From positions 727,557-791,556 of the forward strand of contig JAKMXF010000011.1 in the NCBI GenBank assembly GCA_024704765.1: 64,000 bases of DNA. The letters run 5' to 3'. The stretch comes from Oopsacas minuta. Taxonomy: Eukaryota > Porifera > Hexactinellida > Lyssacinosida > Leucopsacidae. Below, piece after piece: positions 13,334 through 23,944 of this stretch. The notes below the pieces were generated by a model. That model did no database searches. It saw only the letters and a list, made by a program, of their open reading frames with translations, and was not told the DNA's origin. Positions within the stretch are counted from its first letter, which is position 1; each line of letters opens with the position of its first letter. The translations under genes and the position numbers were made by a program.

Positions 13334-14908
13334 ATGGCTTCGCTTGAAAAATCAACTTTAAAGGTATGTATAACAGGAGCAGGTGGACAGATATCCTATT
13401 CACTTCTATATATGATTTGTGATGGTAAAATGTTTGGTAAAGATCAACCAGTAACATTGACGTTGCTAGAAATACCAGTAGTATTAGATGTTGTAAAAGG
13501 GGTGATACTAGAATTGGAAGATTGTGGTCTACACCTGTTGAAGTCTGCTATAGCAACAGCTGATCCCAGAGTATGTATATTGATATATAAGGCCCTGTTA
13601 ATAATGAGGAAATTGTTTCAGCTCCACATGTTGCTGGCGGGCGGTATTTCATTATTCTTATCTCAATATTTTTTAACGTTATTATATTGCTAGTGCGTAA
13701 CTAGCATTGAAGCCTAGGAAGCAGTTGCCTCCTCGCTTTTTCGGGCGTTGCCTCATATCCCTATCGTACTCGCCATAATTCTGAGGCAAATATTCATCCT
13801 TGCCTCCTCGCTCTGGAATCTCTAGTTACGCCTCAGTATACTACCGCGCTGAGCGACAACTTAGTGCCTCGGGTTGGCTTAGTAATAAACAGCTAAATTT
13901 CTTTGTGCTTTTGGCGTGTAAAAAGAGGTCTGTGAAGATAAAATCACTACTATTCATCCGTTAGTTATAGTAAATATATTGTGTAGTTGAATTTCACAGA
14001 GAAAATGGTGAAATACTGGCAAAATTCATTTGACAGTAAACTTGATGCGGGTGGTAGAGTTGAAGCAAACAATTCTTACAACGTAGTCTTAATTAAAACA
14101 TATAAAAATTATAATTCAAATATTTTAGGAAGCGTTCGATAAAGTAGACGTTGTACTGATGGTAGGAGCATTCCCTAGAAAGGAAGGAATGGAGAGAGCT
14201 GAGCTCTTACAGAGAAACGCAGGTATTTTCAAAGATCACGGTGCTATCATTAACGACATAGCAAAGAAGGAAGTTAAAGTGTTAGTAGTCGGTAATCCAG
14301 CTAACACTAACTGCCTAATAGCAAGCACTCTTGCTCCATCTATCGCTAAGAAGAATTTCAGTTGTCTAACACGACTTGACCATAACAGAGCTGTAGCGCA
14401 AACAGCTGCTAAACTCGGAATACCTACTTGTGACGTCAAGAAGATTACTATATGGGGTAACCATTCTAATACACAATTCCCAGATTTAGCACATGGTGAA
14501 GTGAATGTGGGTGGAGTTAAAAAGCCTGCGTTAATTGCCCTGTCTGATGATGCATGGGCAAATGGTGAGTTTATAACGACAGTACAAACTCGTGGAGCGG
14601 CGATTATAAAAGCTAGGAAGCTTTCATCTGCTATGTCCGCTGCACAGGCTATTTGTGATCATATGAGAGATTGGTATTTCGGGACCATGGATGATAACTG
14701 GGTTTCTATGGGGGTTTGTTCTGATGGAAATCCATACGGTATTCCCGATGGTCTTATCTTCTCGTTTCCTGTCCGTATCAAAAATGGTACTTGGGAATTT
14801 GTGCCTGGCTTAACCTTCTCTGATTTCGCACGTGGTAAGCTTGATGTTACTGTTAAGGAATTGATGGAAGAGAAGAGCGTTGCGTTTGAATTTCTCGGAG
14901 TAAAATAG
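13334..14908 (+). CDS. MDH1: cytosolic malate dehydrogenase
   Basis: Interconverts malate and oxaloacetate with NAD in the cytosol, as part of the malate-aspartate shuttle. Two exons, 13334-13570 and 14129-14908, join in phase 0 to give 338 residues; the animal MDH1 family is about 334. The NAD-binding loop reads [12 protein letters not shown], where the family has [23 protein letters not shown] contains the substrate-binding arginines, LTRLDHNRA the next arginine, and IWGNHSNTQ the catalytic histidine. The C-terminus ([19 protein letters not shown]) is very conserved. No mitochondrial presequence is visible. The 558 bp intron is filled with nested repeats. Confidence 0.95.
13590..14082. mobile_element. 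MITE family F6 interrupted by a nested element, MDH1 intron
   Basis: The left part (ttgtttcagctccac at about 13614) and right part (gtagttgaatttcacagaga to gtagagttgaagcaaac) match, in opposite orientation, the element at 19914-20170 upstream of FBXL4. The two halves are separated by a different repeat at about 13691-13836, showing a nested insertion. Confidence 0.65.
13691..13836. mobile_element. hAT-like MITE with gcgtaactag ends, nested
   Basis: Begins tagtgcgtaactagcattga and ends tctctagttacgcctcag, so gcgtaactag is an inverted terminal repeat. Inside are two copies of ttgcctcctcgct. The ...GGCGTAACTAG... end type is common among hAT elements. Confidence 0.6.
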
Positions 14909-15440
14909 AGAAGTTATTCAGGAAATTATTAGAGTTAGATTGTTCATTGTTTATAGATAGGAATCTTAAGGAATAATTTGATATCGATATACTAGGAAAT
15001 TATTTAGACATTATCAATGTATTATTTTTGTTATTGTGTTATTCAATAGCTGTCTCAGACCCGAATCTGTATGTAATTGGATTGAGCAAAAAGAATTGAA
15101 TTTCGGTTAATCGAAAATCCGCTATTTTTTTGACATATTTTGTGTACCCCCTGCTGTCCTCCGTGGCCACCAAAGGGGCGGTGAGAACCGCTAATCTATT
15201 GTATATTAATGTTATTACTATGACCTTTATAAATGCGAAATCCTGGGATTATCTTCCCTCTATTTACACTTAAGGAACAATTCAATTTATTACATAATTA
15301 CATTAGACATACAAAATAATAATGATAAAAGCGAAACAGCTGTATATAAGTATAGAATGGAGCCTGGATGTATCCATGGTTCGCTTGTTCTAATGCAGAA
15401 ATTGCCAATAAGTTAATTAATAACTGTTCCTTTATCCATC
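14909..15440. other. intergenic between convergent genes
   Basis: 3' UTRs of MDH1 and of the minus-strand seven-helix gene. At about 15141-15200 there is a degenerate hAT-type fragment (taccccctgctgtcctccgt then gaaccgcta) like family F5. Confidence 0.5.
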
Positions 15441-16427
15441 TCACTCCTCTTGAATTAATGCTTGACTTAATTCAGTGTTTCCTCTCACTTCTCTGCAATA
15501 TGTTACCATATTCCCCAATAGTCCGACTATAGTCAAACCCAGATGTACCACTGTCATTATGACTAACGGCGTGTAGAGTATGTTAATTGTGATATCCAAA
15601 ATGATAGCTATCTGTTCTGTTGAATTACTCTTTTGAAATAAAGGTTGACACGCACATGCATCGGTAAAATAGTCTATGAATAGCTCAGCTAAGTTTAGAG
15701 GTAGACTAACTAATAAGAAAAATAATCCGAAAAGAAGTGTAGCGAATAATTTAAGATTAAATATCCTCTTCTCTTCCCATTTTATTTGATCACGAATTGT
15801 ACTTGATTGTTTTAGCTTCGCTTTAATAATTCTGTATAGTTTTCTTTCATTCAAAATTAGCCAAAAATACTCGATAATGATAAGAATTATTACCAAAATT
15901 TCTACCCAAATAAATGTGCAGGCTGATAAACTTACAATCAGGAAAATTACGATTTTAAACAAGTTCAGTATTATTAACACTTTTACAAGGCGAAAATCTC
16001 TCAAACCCGAATATATTCTGTGGAAAAATATCGTAGTAGCATTCGCGAAAGAAAACATTAACAAGAGGCATAAGTGAGATAAACCGTCGCATAAATGTTC
16101 GGTTTCTATAAAAGCATTTTCTGGGTCAATCGAACAATTGTCATGATCATTCACATGAATATATTGTTGTCCAGAGTTGAACAGAGCAGCCAATGTACCG
16201 AATATTAACGTTATCAGTAAGAGGGAAAGTTTTGCGAGATTATAACTGATCTTATTTTGTCTGATATTACGAGATAACCAGTCTCTATTGTGATGAGAAC
16301 AGGCACGAAATAGTTTTATTATCAGAATTGTTGTCCAGATAGTAGAGGGAATAATAAGCAAGAATGTGAATAATATTGGAATTAACCGTGTGTAGCCTGT
16401 AATCTCCTTCAATGTATAGTTTAACAT
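15441..16427 (-). CDS. orphan seven-helix membrane protein A
   Basis: 328 residues, single exon. Hydrophobic segments at about 17-41, 65-85, 118-140, 145-166, 170-190, 222-248 and 272-303 give seven probable transmembrane helices with a short N-terminus and charged loops. An Asn-x-Ser/Thr site (NYT) lies near the N-terminus and two cysteine-rich stretches lie in predicted outer loops (NCS ... HLC; ACACQP). I recognise no DRY, NPxxY or other receptor-class motif, so calling it a GPCR would be a guess. The tail ends ELSQALIQEE, close to ELGQPLITNN of the divergently transcribed neighbour, and both share helix spacing; they may be distant paralogues. Confidence 0.7.
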   Translation of the reverse strand: MLNYTLKEITGYTRLIPILFTFLLIIPSTIWTTILIIKLFRACSHHNRDWLSRNIRQNKISYNLAKLSLLLITLIFGTLAALFNSGQQYIHVNDHDNCSIDPENAFIETEHLCDGLSHLCLLLMFSFANATTIFFHRIYSGLRDFRLVKVLIILNLFKIVIFLIVSLSACTFIWVEILVIILIIIEYFWLILNERKLYRIIKAKLKQSSTIRDQIKWEEKRIFNLKLFATLLFGLFFLLVSLPLNLAELFIDYFTDACACQPLFQKSNSTEQIAIILDITINILYTPLVIMTVVHLGLTIVGLLGNMVTYCREVRGNTELSQALIQEE

Positions 16428-16749
16428 TTCAATGAATTGGTTTGTAGCTTAATTGTATTAATCCTATCTTTATATAAATGATGGCTTATGTTTCATGTGA
16501 TTGTATCATGTTAACTTCAATTCGTGATTACACAATCTATCAAACAGATTATATATTCCTCTTAGAATTTTTTTTTTGGAATGTGAACTAATTACTCAAT
16601 GCATTTGATTTCGTGTTTAGAAATTTATAACGGTAAATTTCCTAATTATAACCCCTAGGGGTATAAACCTTGAGTAATCTTCCATTTTAATTTATCCTAT
16701 TAGAATTATATAAATGTATTAAAATAAATATGTTTATTGTTCAAATCAA
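16428..16749. promoter_or_regulatory. shared bidirectional promoter region
   Basis: 322 bp between the start codons of two divergently transcribed seven-helix genes, so both 5' UTRs and promoters must lie here. It contains a perfect 12-bp palindrome acccctaggggt at 16651-16662. That this region controls both genes is inferred from the arrangement only. Confidence 0.5.
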
Positions 16750-17814
16750 ATGTGTGTTAATATTACTACTGTAGGTAAAGATTCTATCGGACAGCAAAAA
16801 TCTTTACTTTCAATTCCAGCGTATGTTTGTGTTTGTTTCATTTCAATATGTGGCTTGCTTGCGATAATATGGGCTACGTATCTGTTCACTCGTTTGTTAG
16901 GAGGTCTGTGTTGCAGTGGAAAGACAAATGAATACAGAATTGAAGGTAATATTGTCGAAAAGGCTAACAGTTCAATTAAAACTCAGCAAAACATACTTCT
17001 TCTCCTAGCTTCAATTTCATTGATATTATCAATACTTTTCGGCTCTTCTGGTAATTATCATTTAATACAAGGATACAATCACTCAGGTGCTACTATGAAT
17101 TGTCTTTCCAAATTCGAAGATTACTACAAAATATATTACAGAATGTCCTTATATTGTTACGCGTTGGTAATGGCAGGCTGTTTTTCCGGTATAATCCATA
17201 TTTTAACAAATTTGTACATCAAGGTATATACCTCTAACATAACTCGAAATCAAGATAGTCTCCAAACGGCAGTTTTATTCATATTCGCGGCATTAGCACT
17301 GCTAGGTATTTCAGTACCATATAGTACATTCTATACGAGCGTTGCTGTATTGATAAGTTTGGTTGCCAACCCTCTATTTATATGTTATAGGTTATATAAG
17401 CTAAATGGGTTACTTCTGAAGCACCAGGATGAAGCAATTGATCTCTACCAAAACTTGCGATTATGTCGTGAAATACGTCGTGAAAGATTGGAGTTTATAT
17501 TCCTCGCTATTCCAATATGTGCTATACATATATTTGCAGTATTTCAATTCGCGTGTATTATTGCTCTATCAAGCTATTATACGAGGATTGCTTGCTATGA
17601 ACCAAAGCTTTTAGATAAATATAAAACTAAAATAAGTTTCGCGATTATGCAATCCATAATTTACGTTATAACTATTGCTATTAGCCTGGTTTTTATTTTG
17701 TCAGGAGTTATATATACGATATACTTCATTAGCAAAGGTATTCGTTCCAAACCACAGTTTAAGAAATATGTTGTTGGTGAAGAGCTGGGACAACCGTTAA
17801 TAACTAACAATTGA
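16750..17814 (+). CDS. orphan seven-helix membrane protein B
   Basis: 354 residues, single exon. Seven probable transmembrane helices at about 24-47, 78-98, 130-158, 173-192, 195-218, 248-275 and 296-328. N-glycosylation sites occur near the N-terminus (NIT) and in the loop after helix 2 (NHS). Basic intracellular loops (CREIRRERLE) follow helix 5. No family motif was recognised. The 322 bp divergent spacing and the similar C-terminal EL-x-Q-x-LI motif link it to protein A. A channel or transporter is as possible as a receptor. Confidence 0.7.
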   Translation: MCVNITTVGKDSIGQQKSLLSIPAYVCVCFISICGLLAIIWATYLFTRLLGGLCCSGKTNEYRIEGNIVEKANSSIKTQQNILLLLASISLILSILFGSSGNYHLIQGYNHSGATMNCLSKFEDYYKIYYRMSLYCYALVMAGCFSGIIHILTNLYIKVYTSNITRNQDSLQTAVLFIFAALALLGISVPYSTFYTSVAVLISLVANPLFICYRLYKLNGLLLKHQDEAIDLYQNLRLCREIRRERLEFIFLAIPICAIHIFAVFQFACIIALSSYYTRIACYEPKLLDKYKTKISFAIMQSIIYVITIAISLVFILSGVIYTIYFISKGIRSKPQFKKYVVGEELGQPLITNN

Positions 17815-17831
17815 TGTATTAACGGAACTGT

Positions 17832-17879
17832 TTTTGTATTCTTGTATTTTTGTATTCTTGTATTTTTGTATTTTTGTAG
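17832..17879. repeat. tandem repeat in 3' flank
   Basis: Repeats of tttttgtattcttgta, about three units, just after the stop codon of membrane protein B. Confidence 0.8.
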
Positions 17880-18219
17880 ATATTCTTATGAGTTTAATAA
17901 TATGCATTTTTATGTATCTTTTTATTTGCATGGAATAATCCGCATTATATTGTAACATTGAAGCAGTTAGGGTTGGTCTAACGGGCTGTGATAGTTCCGA
18001 ACGATGAACACCAATTAGTATGGAAATACGCTATACAACATCGAAAGGTCACTTCTCAAAAAATCCTGGTAAAATCACCTTTGCTATCAAAATAATACTA
18101 GCAAAATGATCCGATTAAGCGCGATAAAGGTGTCTATTTTATTAGAAAACTTAAAATACGTAATTTCCTCTCAATGAATGCTATTTTAAGTAATTTTTAA
18201 TTATATTACAAGTCTAGCT

Positions 18220-18498
18220 ATGAGTAGAATTCCATCCCTATTAAAATCTATTATGAACGAACTCTCAAAAATAGAATCTACATCCAGTAATCGAGTCATA
18301 ATAAAAGACTACTTAAAGTCACAATATTCAGAGGTAACGCACTGCAAAGAAAAGTTATTTTTCAGTGCTTATAATGATTATCTAATAAGTGGAAGAAAGC
18401 TAAGGAAATTAAATGGAAAATATGCAAAAGGTGAAAGGAGCATAGCAGAAACAGCGGAGATGGTAGGGCTAAAATTACCCATAACAAAAAGTGAATAA
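18220..18498 (+). CDS. FMC1: FMC1-like mitochondrial ATP synthase assembly factor
   Basis: 92 residues, single exon. The C-terminal motif KGERSIAETAEMVGLKLP matches the strongly conserved KGERSxEExAxxVGLKLP end of the FMC1 (C7orf55) family. The N-terminal helix and YLKSQYSE ... SAYNDYL spacing also fit this LYR-like small protein. The family assists assembly of the F1 sector of ATP synthase in the mitochondrial matrix. Length is close to the animal homologues (about 110). Confidence 0.8.
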   Translation: MSRIPSLLKSIMNELSKIESTSSNRVIIKDYLKSQYSEVTHCKEKLFFSAYNDYLISGRKLRKLNGKYAKGERSIAETAEMVGLKLPITKSE

Positions 18499-19220
18499 TA
18501 CATAATTAGTAATTATTTTAAGTTTAATCATATTATTATCGTGTAATAAATGGTAATATCTTTGTTTAGTGTTTTATTACAGATTCTGGTAATATTATAT
18601 CAATTTATATTACATATTATCCTATTATGTAATTTTTAAGATAATTTTCTTATTTTATTTGGGATATTATAGCCAATATAGCCAGTTTAACCTGTTTGCC
18701 TTGAAATCTATTATTACAACAAATTTCCCTTTATGAAATTCTAAATTTGTGTAGGACAAACTTTAATCGCAATCGCTACGGAGGTTATTATTTTCGTTGA
18801 TGAGTTTATTTCAGTATTGTAATTATGCTATTACTAATGTTAAGGTCTATTGAAGTAGCTAGAGTTGGGTCTTAGCTTGGCCTAAAATTTCTATGACAGA
18901 AAAGTACACATATTTTCCATGAAATTACAAATTTCGTACATTTTTGGAAAACAGTGGAAAAGATAGGAAAGTCATGATAATTACGAAATATACGAATATA
19001 ACAAGTACCTTCAAGATGAAATACTAATCTCAAAAGTGATTTTTTGATACTTTTGTTATACATTTTGTGAGTCAGTATTCTCTATAGTTTCACTATCCGG
19101 TCCCGTTGCGAACGAATAAATAATTCGTCCATTCCCAACTATCCGATTATTTTCTATTTCCAATTTTTTATACTTCTTACTGAAATATTTTGCCGTTCTA
19201 TCAATATTGTCTCCTTAGCG
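18499..19220. other. intergenic, no gene seen
   Basis: Very AT-rich spacer (3' UTR of FMC1 and promoter of the TEX36-like gene). No repeat or reading frame of note. Confidence 0.6.
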
Positions 19221-19811
19221 ATGAGTAGTGCCAATAGCTATGGAAAAGGTATTTGGCATCCGTCTGGATATTATGGTGCGTATATGAGCAAAACCAGACT
19301 TGATTTCGATAACAAATTTAGAAAATCCGTAAGACCAATTCCTCCTTCACAATTTGAGAATCGTTACACTACTCATTCTTCAAAACATCCATTTTCAGCA
19401 CACGATAATAGACATACATTTCAAAACCATGGTAGTTATTTTGGTAAAGATACTTTCATTGGAAAACGTAAAATAACTGGACGTAGCTATTCAGCTCAAA
19501 AGGGTATTTTAAACTGGAAACATGAACATAATAGTAATAATAATAATGTATTCCAGGGTGCTGAATACCTCCCTCATCTATCTATAAGAGATCCTCTATT
19601 CATTCACAAAGATAATGACATATTCCCATCTTCAAAGCTTGCACTAAAGAGTGCGTACCAAGACGCTTTCTGCATGGATGCCTATCTCCATCGTATCTAT
19701 CAACCACCGAATGAATATGATATAGAACCGATCATGAAGTCGACATATAAGAAAGCGTACAACGGTTCACGTCACAATTCACCCTGGACCTCTAGACACT
19801 CTACTCACTAG
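19221..19811 (+). CDS. TEX36-like protein
   Basis: 196 residues, single exon. The segment HPFSAHDNRHTFQNHGSYF followed by GKRKI aligns with the diagnostic FPFSVHDNRH...NSGCYL...GRKKI segment of testis-expressed protein 36, and IWHPSGYYG fits its N-terminal WFPHIGL stretch. The Tyr/His/Asn-rich composition without compact domain is common in axonemal and sperm proteins, so a ciliary or flagellar role is inferred. The C-terminal third is not recognised. Confidence 0.65.
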   Translation: MSSANSYGKGIWHPSGYYGAYMSKTRLDFDNKFRKSVRPIPPSQFENRYTTHSSKHPFSAHDNRHTFQNHGSYFGKDTFIGKRKITGRSYSAQKGILNWKHEHNSNNNNVFQGAEYLPHLSIRDPLFIHKDNDIFPSSKLALKSAYQDAFCMDAYLHRIYQPPNEYDIEPIMKSTYKKAYNGSRHNSPWTSRHSTH

Positions 19812-19913
19812 TTGATATCCGTACATTTTATTTATATACACTCCGTATACCACTTATATTGTTATTTATGCTTTATTTATGAACTATCACATTTTTTGCG
19901 ATATTATTGTTAT

Positions 19914-20170
19914 TAGACCATTTTTAGTTGGAAACTTGTTTCAGCTCCACCGCCCGCATCAAGTTTAACTGACGCATGAATATTGCTGTGTTCCACTATT
20001 TCCTCTGTGAAATTCAACTACACAGTATATTTACTAACTGACGGGTGAATAATAGTGATATTATCTTCACAGGCTGGTTAATTAACATATTTCTAAGTAG
20101 AGTCATTAAGAGTTTTCACCCGCCCGCATACCTATGTGGAGCTGAAACAAGTTTCTCATTAACAGGGCTT
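19914..20170. mobile_element. MITE family F6, upstream of FBXL4
   Basis: Inverted ends: gaaacttgtttcagctccac at 19931 and gtggagctgaaacaagtttc ending at 20155, each next to a gcccgc block. The same family occupies the MDH1 intron. Outer limits are approximate. Confidence 0.75.
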
Positions 20171-20240
20171 TATATGGGAAAACAAACATCCGCTATCTCG
20201 AATAGATTTAAATTTCAATGCATTAGATAGACACACTATA

Positions 20241-21840
20241 ATGCATGGATTGTTTAACTATTCTACAACAAGTCCTGTATCCATACCCGGAGGAGGATTT
20301 GTTAAAGAAGTACTCAACTATTCAAGTGAGTATGGGAGATTTCAAGCATATACTGTCTCTAACATAGTCGGTGAACCTCGTCGTTACCCAAAATATGGCG
20401 ATTTTGTTTCTTCAATGGTGTTACGTACATATGGGAAATGGTGGAAGACTGCTCCGATGGCTAGTAAACCTTTTGGTGTACCTCATGAAGGAGTGGAGAG
20501 TCAGGATTTCTTAGAGGTACTCTTTGATAAACAGGTGTATCCTAAGGAAGTACGATTCTATGAAACGTATAATCCAGGTGGGTAGCAGGCGCAGGGGTAT
20601 GGGAATACTTGTACAAACTTGTAAAAATTCATGAGATTTCTTTTGAGTAAAATTTTTTCCAAATATTTAGTTGAATATCTATAATTTTCAAATACAGTCA
20701 ACTCCCATTATATCGAGGCTCAAGGGAACGCGCTATATGAAATTTATGGTACTTTGACGATTTGGGGCCATATTTGTACAATTTCTGACTCCGATATAGC
20801 GGGTATTTGGATATATCTGTGTAGGTATAAGAAGAGTTGACTGTATTACGATTGTAGGTTGTATTGTTCGAATTTACGCTTGTAACAGTAATCATGATGG
20901 TGACTTCAAGACTGGAGAAATTAGATGGGCATTATTATGGCAAGGACCTCCACAATCTAAAGAGTGTATTGCTGAATCGCGAATATTCTCACCTCCACTC
21001 AACAAGATTGATTTCCCTACCAATCTGATTCGGGTAGAGTTTGACTGTCAGTACAGTGATTATTATACTGAATTGGATGGCATTGCTTTAGTAGGCACTG
21101 AGCCTTCTAGCAAACAAACAGTTGAAGATAGAGCACTTGGATTTACAATTGAGAATACTTGCAAATTACTGAAACAGGTAAAATAGTACAATTTTGATTT
21201 TCTTGAGATACATTTAGCTAAAACTTGTTGTATAGGTTTCTATAGAACAATCAGCAAAGAAAGAGGAAAAAGTTTCTCCATTATCAGCAGCTAAAGAACA
21301 AGATATCGATTATTTCTCTCGTCTCCCTATTGAGACTATTTCAAAGATTCTAATCTATTTAGGCTTAAAAGATCTTTGTAGTATAGCTTGTACAAACACA
21401 AAGTTTTTGTATTTAGCTTACGATCCCTTATTATATCAAGAAATTGATTTACAACCTTTCTGGGTATCTCTAGATGATATTGCATTGCAATCTTTACAGT
21501 TAAGAACACAGAACTTAGTGAAAACAAGCTTTAGTTGGACAGGTTAGGAAATTACACTTAGAAGAGTATGTACTCTGTAGTTTGATATAGTAATCAGCTA
21601 TACTAACATTAACTACGCCAAATTCGTGAAACTTCCCCCCGATAACACCTTGGAATATGTCCCTAATGCATAGTTTCTATTTTTGCGAAAAGTTTAGTCA
21701 ACTCCCATTATAGTGAAGCTCAAGAGATCGCAACAATAGCTTATAAGTTCATACATAGCCGATGAAACAAATGCTACTTTGACAGTTTGGGACCATATTT
21801 GTACAATTCCAGCCTTTGATATGTCGGGAAATTCGATAGA

Positions 21841-21873
<33 letters not shown>

Positions 21874-22729
21874 TATAACGGGCGTTGACCGTAAGTGATT
21901 TAACTGAAAGTATAGTTACAAAATTCTTACTTTTTCTACAGGAGCTGGCGGTCAGATTTCAGAGAGTGTATTTCACGATTTCATATCAAACTCTGGAAGC
22001 AATTTAGAAGTATTACGGTTGGGTTGTTGCCGTTTTATCACATGCGAAACTTTACAAATTATATCGAAAACCTGCACGAAACTTGAAGAATTAGATTTAC
22101 AAGCTTGTATCCATCTAAAACCCTCTTCATTTCTACCAATCAAGAATCTGGTCAAATTGAAAAAGTTAGATTTATATCGTTGTTCTATTACAGATACAAT
22201 TCTGATTGAAATTTTAGCGAATTGTGCTGAGATTGAATATCTAAATATAGGAGCTACTGTCATGACTAGCATGGATGCTATCGCGATACAATTGGGTAAA
22301 ACCTGTCATAATTTAAAAGCTATTGACCTTTGGCGTAGTAATATAACAACTAAGGGGTTGATAGCTTTATCAGACTGTAAGGAATTATTGGAGGTTGATA
22401 TTGGCTGGACTAAGGCTTCAAAAGAATTGCACGGGATAATTCATTTAGTGAAATGTTGTGTTAAACTAAAGAAACTATTTTTAACTTTTTGTCCTGTTTC
22501 AAATCCTGAGTTGATGAATTCCATAGCTAATAATCTCCATGGTTTAGAGCAGCTAGACTTGCTCGGTAGTCAATCGTTATCTGTTGAGTCTATTGAGAAT
22601 ATGTTCAAGAAATGTCAAAAATTGAAATTTGTTGATCTTTCGTTTTGTCGTCATTTTACAGTTGAAGTTGTTGATACTTTGAGAAAATCTTATACTCATA
22701 TTGATATAAAACGGAGCTTCCAAGATTAA
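20241..22729 (+). CDS. FBXL4: FBXL4, F-box and leucine-rich repeat protein
   Basis: Four exons, 20241-20577, 20858-21177, 21236-21542, 21942-22729, encode 583 residues; vertebrate FBXL4 is 621. The N-terminal discoidin-like region is collinear with FBXL4 (SSEYG ... GDFVSSMVLRTYGKWW, QDFLEVLFDKQVYP, FPTNLIRVEF, YYTELDGIALVG). The F-box follows (YFSRLPIETISKILIYLGLK), then cysteine-type leucine-rich repeats (LEELDLQAC, LKKLDLYRC, LKAIDLWRS, LEQLDLLGS) to the end (DIKRSFQD). In animals FBXL4 is a mitochondrial outer-membrane ubiquitin-ligase subunit that limits mitophagy by turning over BNIP3/NIX. An obvious presequence is not seen at this ATG; an upstream exon is possible. Introns 1 and 3 carry F1 MITEs. 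Confidence 0.92.
20693..20845. mobile_element. MITE family F1, FBXL4 intron 1
   Basis: Left end tacagtcaactcccattata, core ggggccatatttgtacaatt, right end gaagagttgactgta. It ends 12 bp before the acceptor-side exon. Confidence 0.85.
21694..21893. mobile_element. MITE family F1 with internal TG microsatellite, FBXL4 intron 3
   Basis: Left end ttagtcaactcccattatag, core gggaccatatttgtacaatt, right end gatataacgggcgttgaccgta-like. A run of about 15 TG dinucleotides at 21843-21872 has expanded within the right arm. Confidence 0.8.
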
Positions 22730-22853
22730 GCGTGTGTTTACATGCGTTTTCTCTATTTTCTTGTATATACTTATCGAACTATTTCCATACTTTTATTTTA
22801 TTGACTTATTTTTTGGTATTGGACATGTGAATTATATTTACAAATATCGTATG

Positions 22854-23804
22854 TAGGGTTTTTAATCCCGGGATCCCGGAAATTTCCGGGAATCCCTAGA
22901 TAAATGATGATAGTTATCTCTCTAGCAATAATTAAATTTGATAATTATATCATAGTCTGATAGAATGAAAAGGGTAAGACTGAAATATTGACATTTTGAT
23001 TTAATAATGCTTAGATTTCTGGTAATATCTTGGCGTAATTGCTGACCATATTTTAGCACTTGATCTCTTATTCCGACAACCGATCTTGGTAGTGAATGTC
23101 CTAGTGCAGCAAGAGATTTTCTCAAGTCCATTGATGTAGTAAATATATTAAATGAAAGCCCATCGCAAGCTGTCATCCTGGCTAACACAGCTGGTAGGCT
23201 AGCGTCGTTCATGTAATAATATAATTTCCTAACCGCACACATATGTGAGATAGCACTTTCTTCATTATTTGAGCGTTTCAATAAATCAATTTGGTGTAAG
23301 ATGATTGTGTAGCCCCTTTGTTGATCCTCCTTCGCATTTAAGTACCTTTTTACAGGAATTAACCTCAGCTAATTTCCCACATACTGAGCGCTTAAAATGG
23401 CTCCAAATTTTAGATCTTGCAAAATATTGAAACATAACTTTTCCAGCCATTCAAGGTACGATATAACGGTAATGCAACAAATACGATTTAGAATGAAGTT
23501 GAGGCTTTTCGGACGATTCACCTTATATTTGAAGTGTGAATAGCTAGGATGGCTGAGTGGTATCTTACAAGTTTGCTTGGATTCTCTGACTTGTTAAGCA
23601 TTTATTAATTTTGGTGTCTTATTCGTATTGAAAACATATTTCATTCAATAATAACACTACGAAACCAATCAAATCCCTAAATCATTTCAACGCAATTACA
23701 CAAATGTGCATAATGATCATAGCATGTCAATATGCAATCAAGAAGATATCCCGGGAATTGGTCCCGAAACAATAACCTTCGGGGTCCCGGGATTAAAAAC
23801 CCTA
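22854..23804 (-). mobile_element. hAT transposon remnant, 951 bp
   Basis: Perfect 20-bp inverted ends, tagggtttttaatcccggga at 22854 and its complement ending at 23804. Flanks are atcgtatg (22846-22853) and atcatatg (23805-23812), a target duplication with one mismatch. These features are characteristic of hAT elements. The interior retains a piece of transposase on the minus strand. With most of the gene missing it cannot move itself. Confidence 0.9.
22922..23281 (-). pseudogene. hAT transposase fragment
   Basis: 119-codon open stretch inside the hAT remnant. ARMTACDGLSFNIFTTS and LPRSVVGIRDQVLKY followed by YFSLTL resemble the region of hAT transposases between the BED zinc finger and the catalytic core. 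The catalytic DDE domain and dimerisation region are missing, and the last residues read into non-homologous sequence. Confidence 0.7.
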
Positions 23805-23944
23805 ATCATATGAGGTCTTATTTATAAATTATTATCATAACTTTTATTCTTTTTGATTCTTTATGAGACCATATATAGTATTATATATGGATGTATTGGG
23901 AGTATTGTTTATAGAATAATGCTGTATCTGTGCTGTAAGAGCAA

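Noticed and set aside
23546-23620. tRNA-like start ggatggctgagtggt
   Set aside because: It resembles the 5' part and A box of a tRNA-Leu or tRNA-Ser, but no B box (ggttcgaatcc type) or acceptor-stem pairing follows, and it lies inside the hAT remnant.
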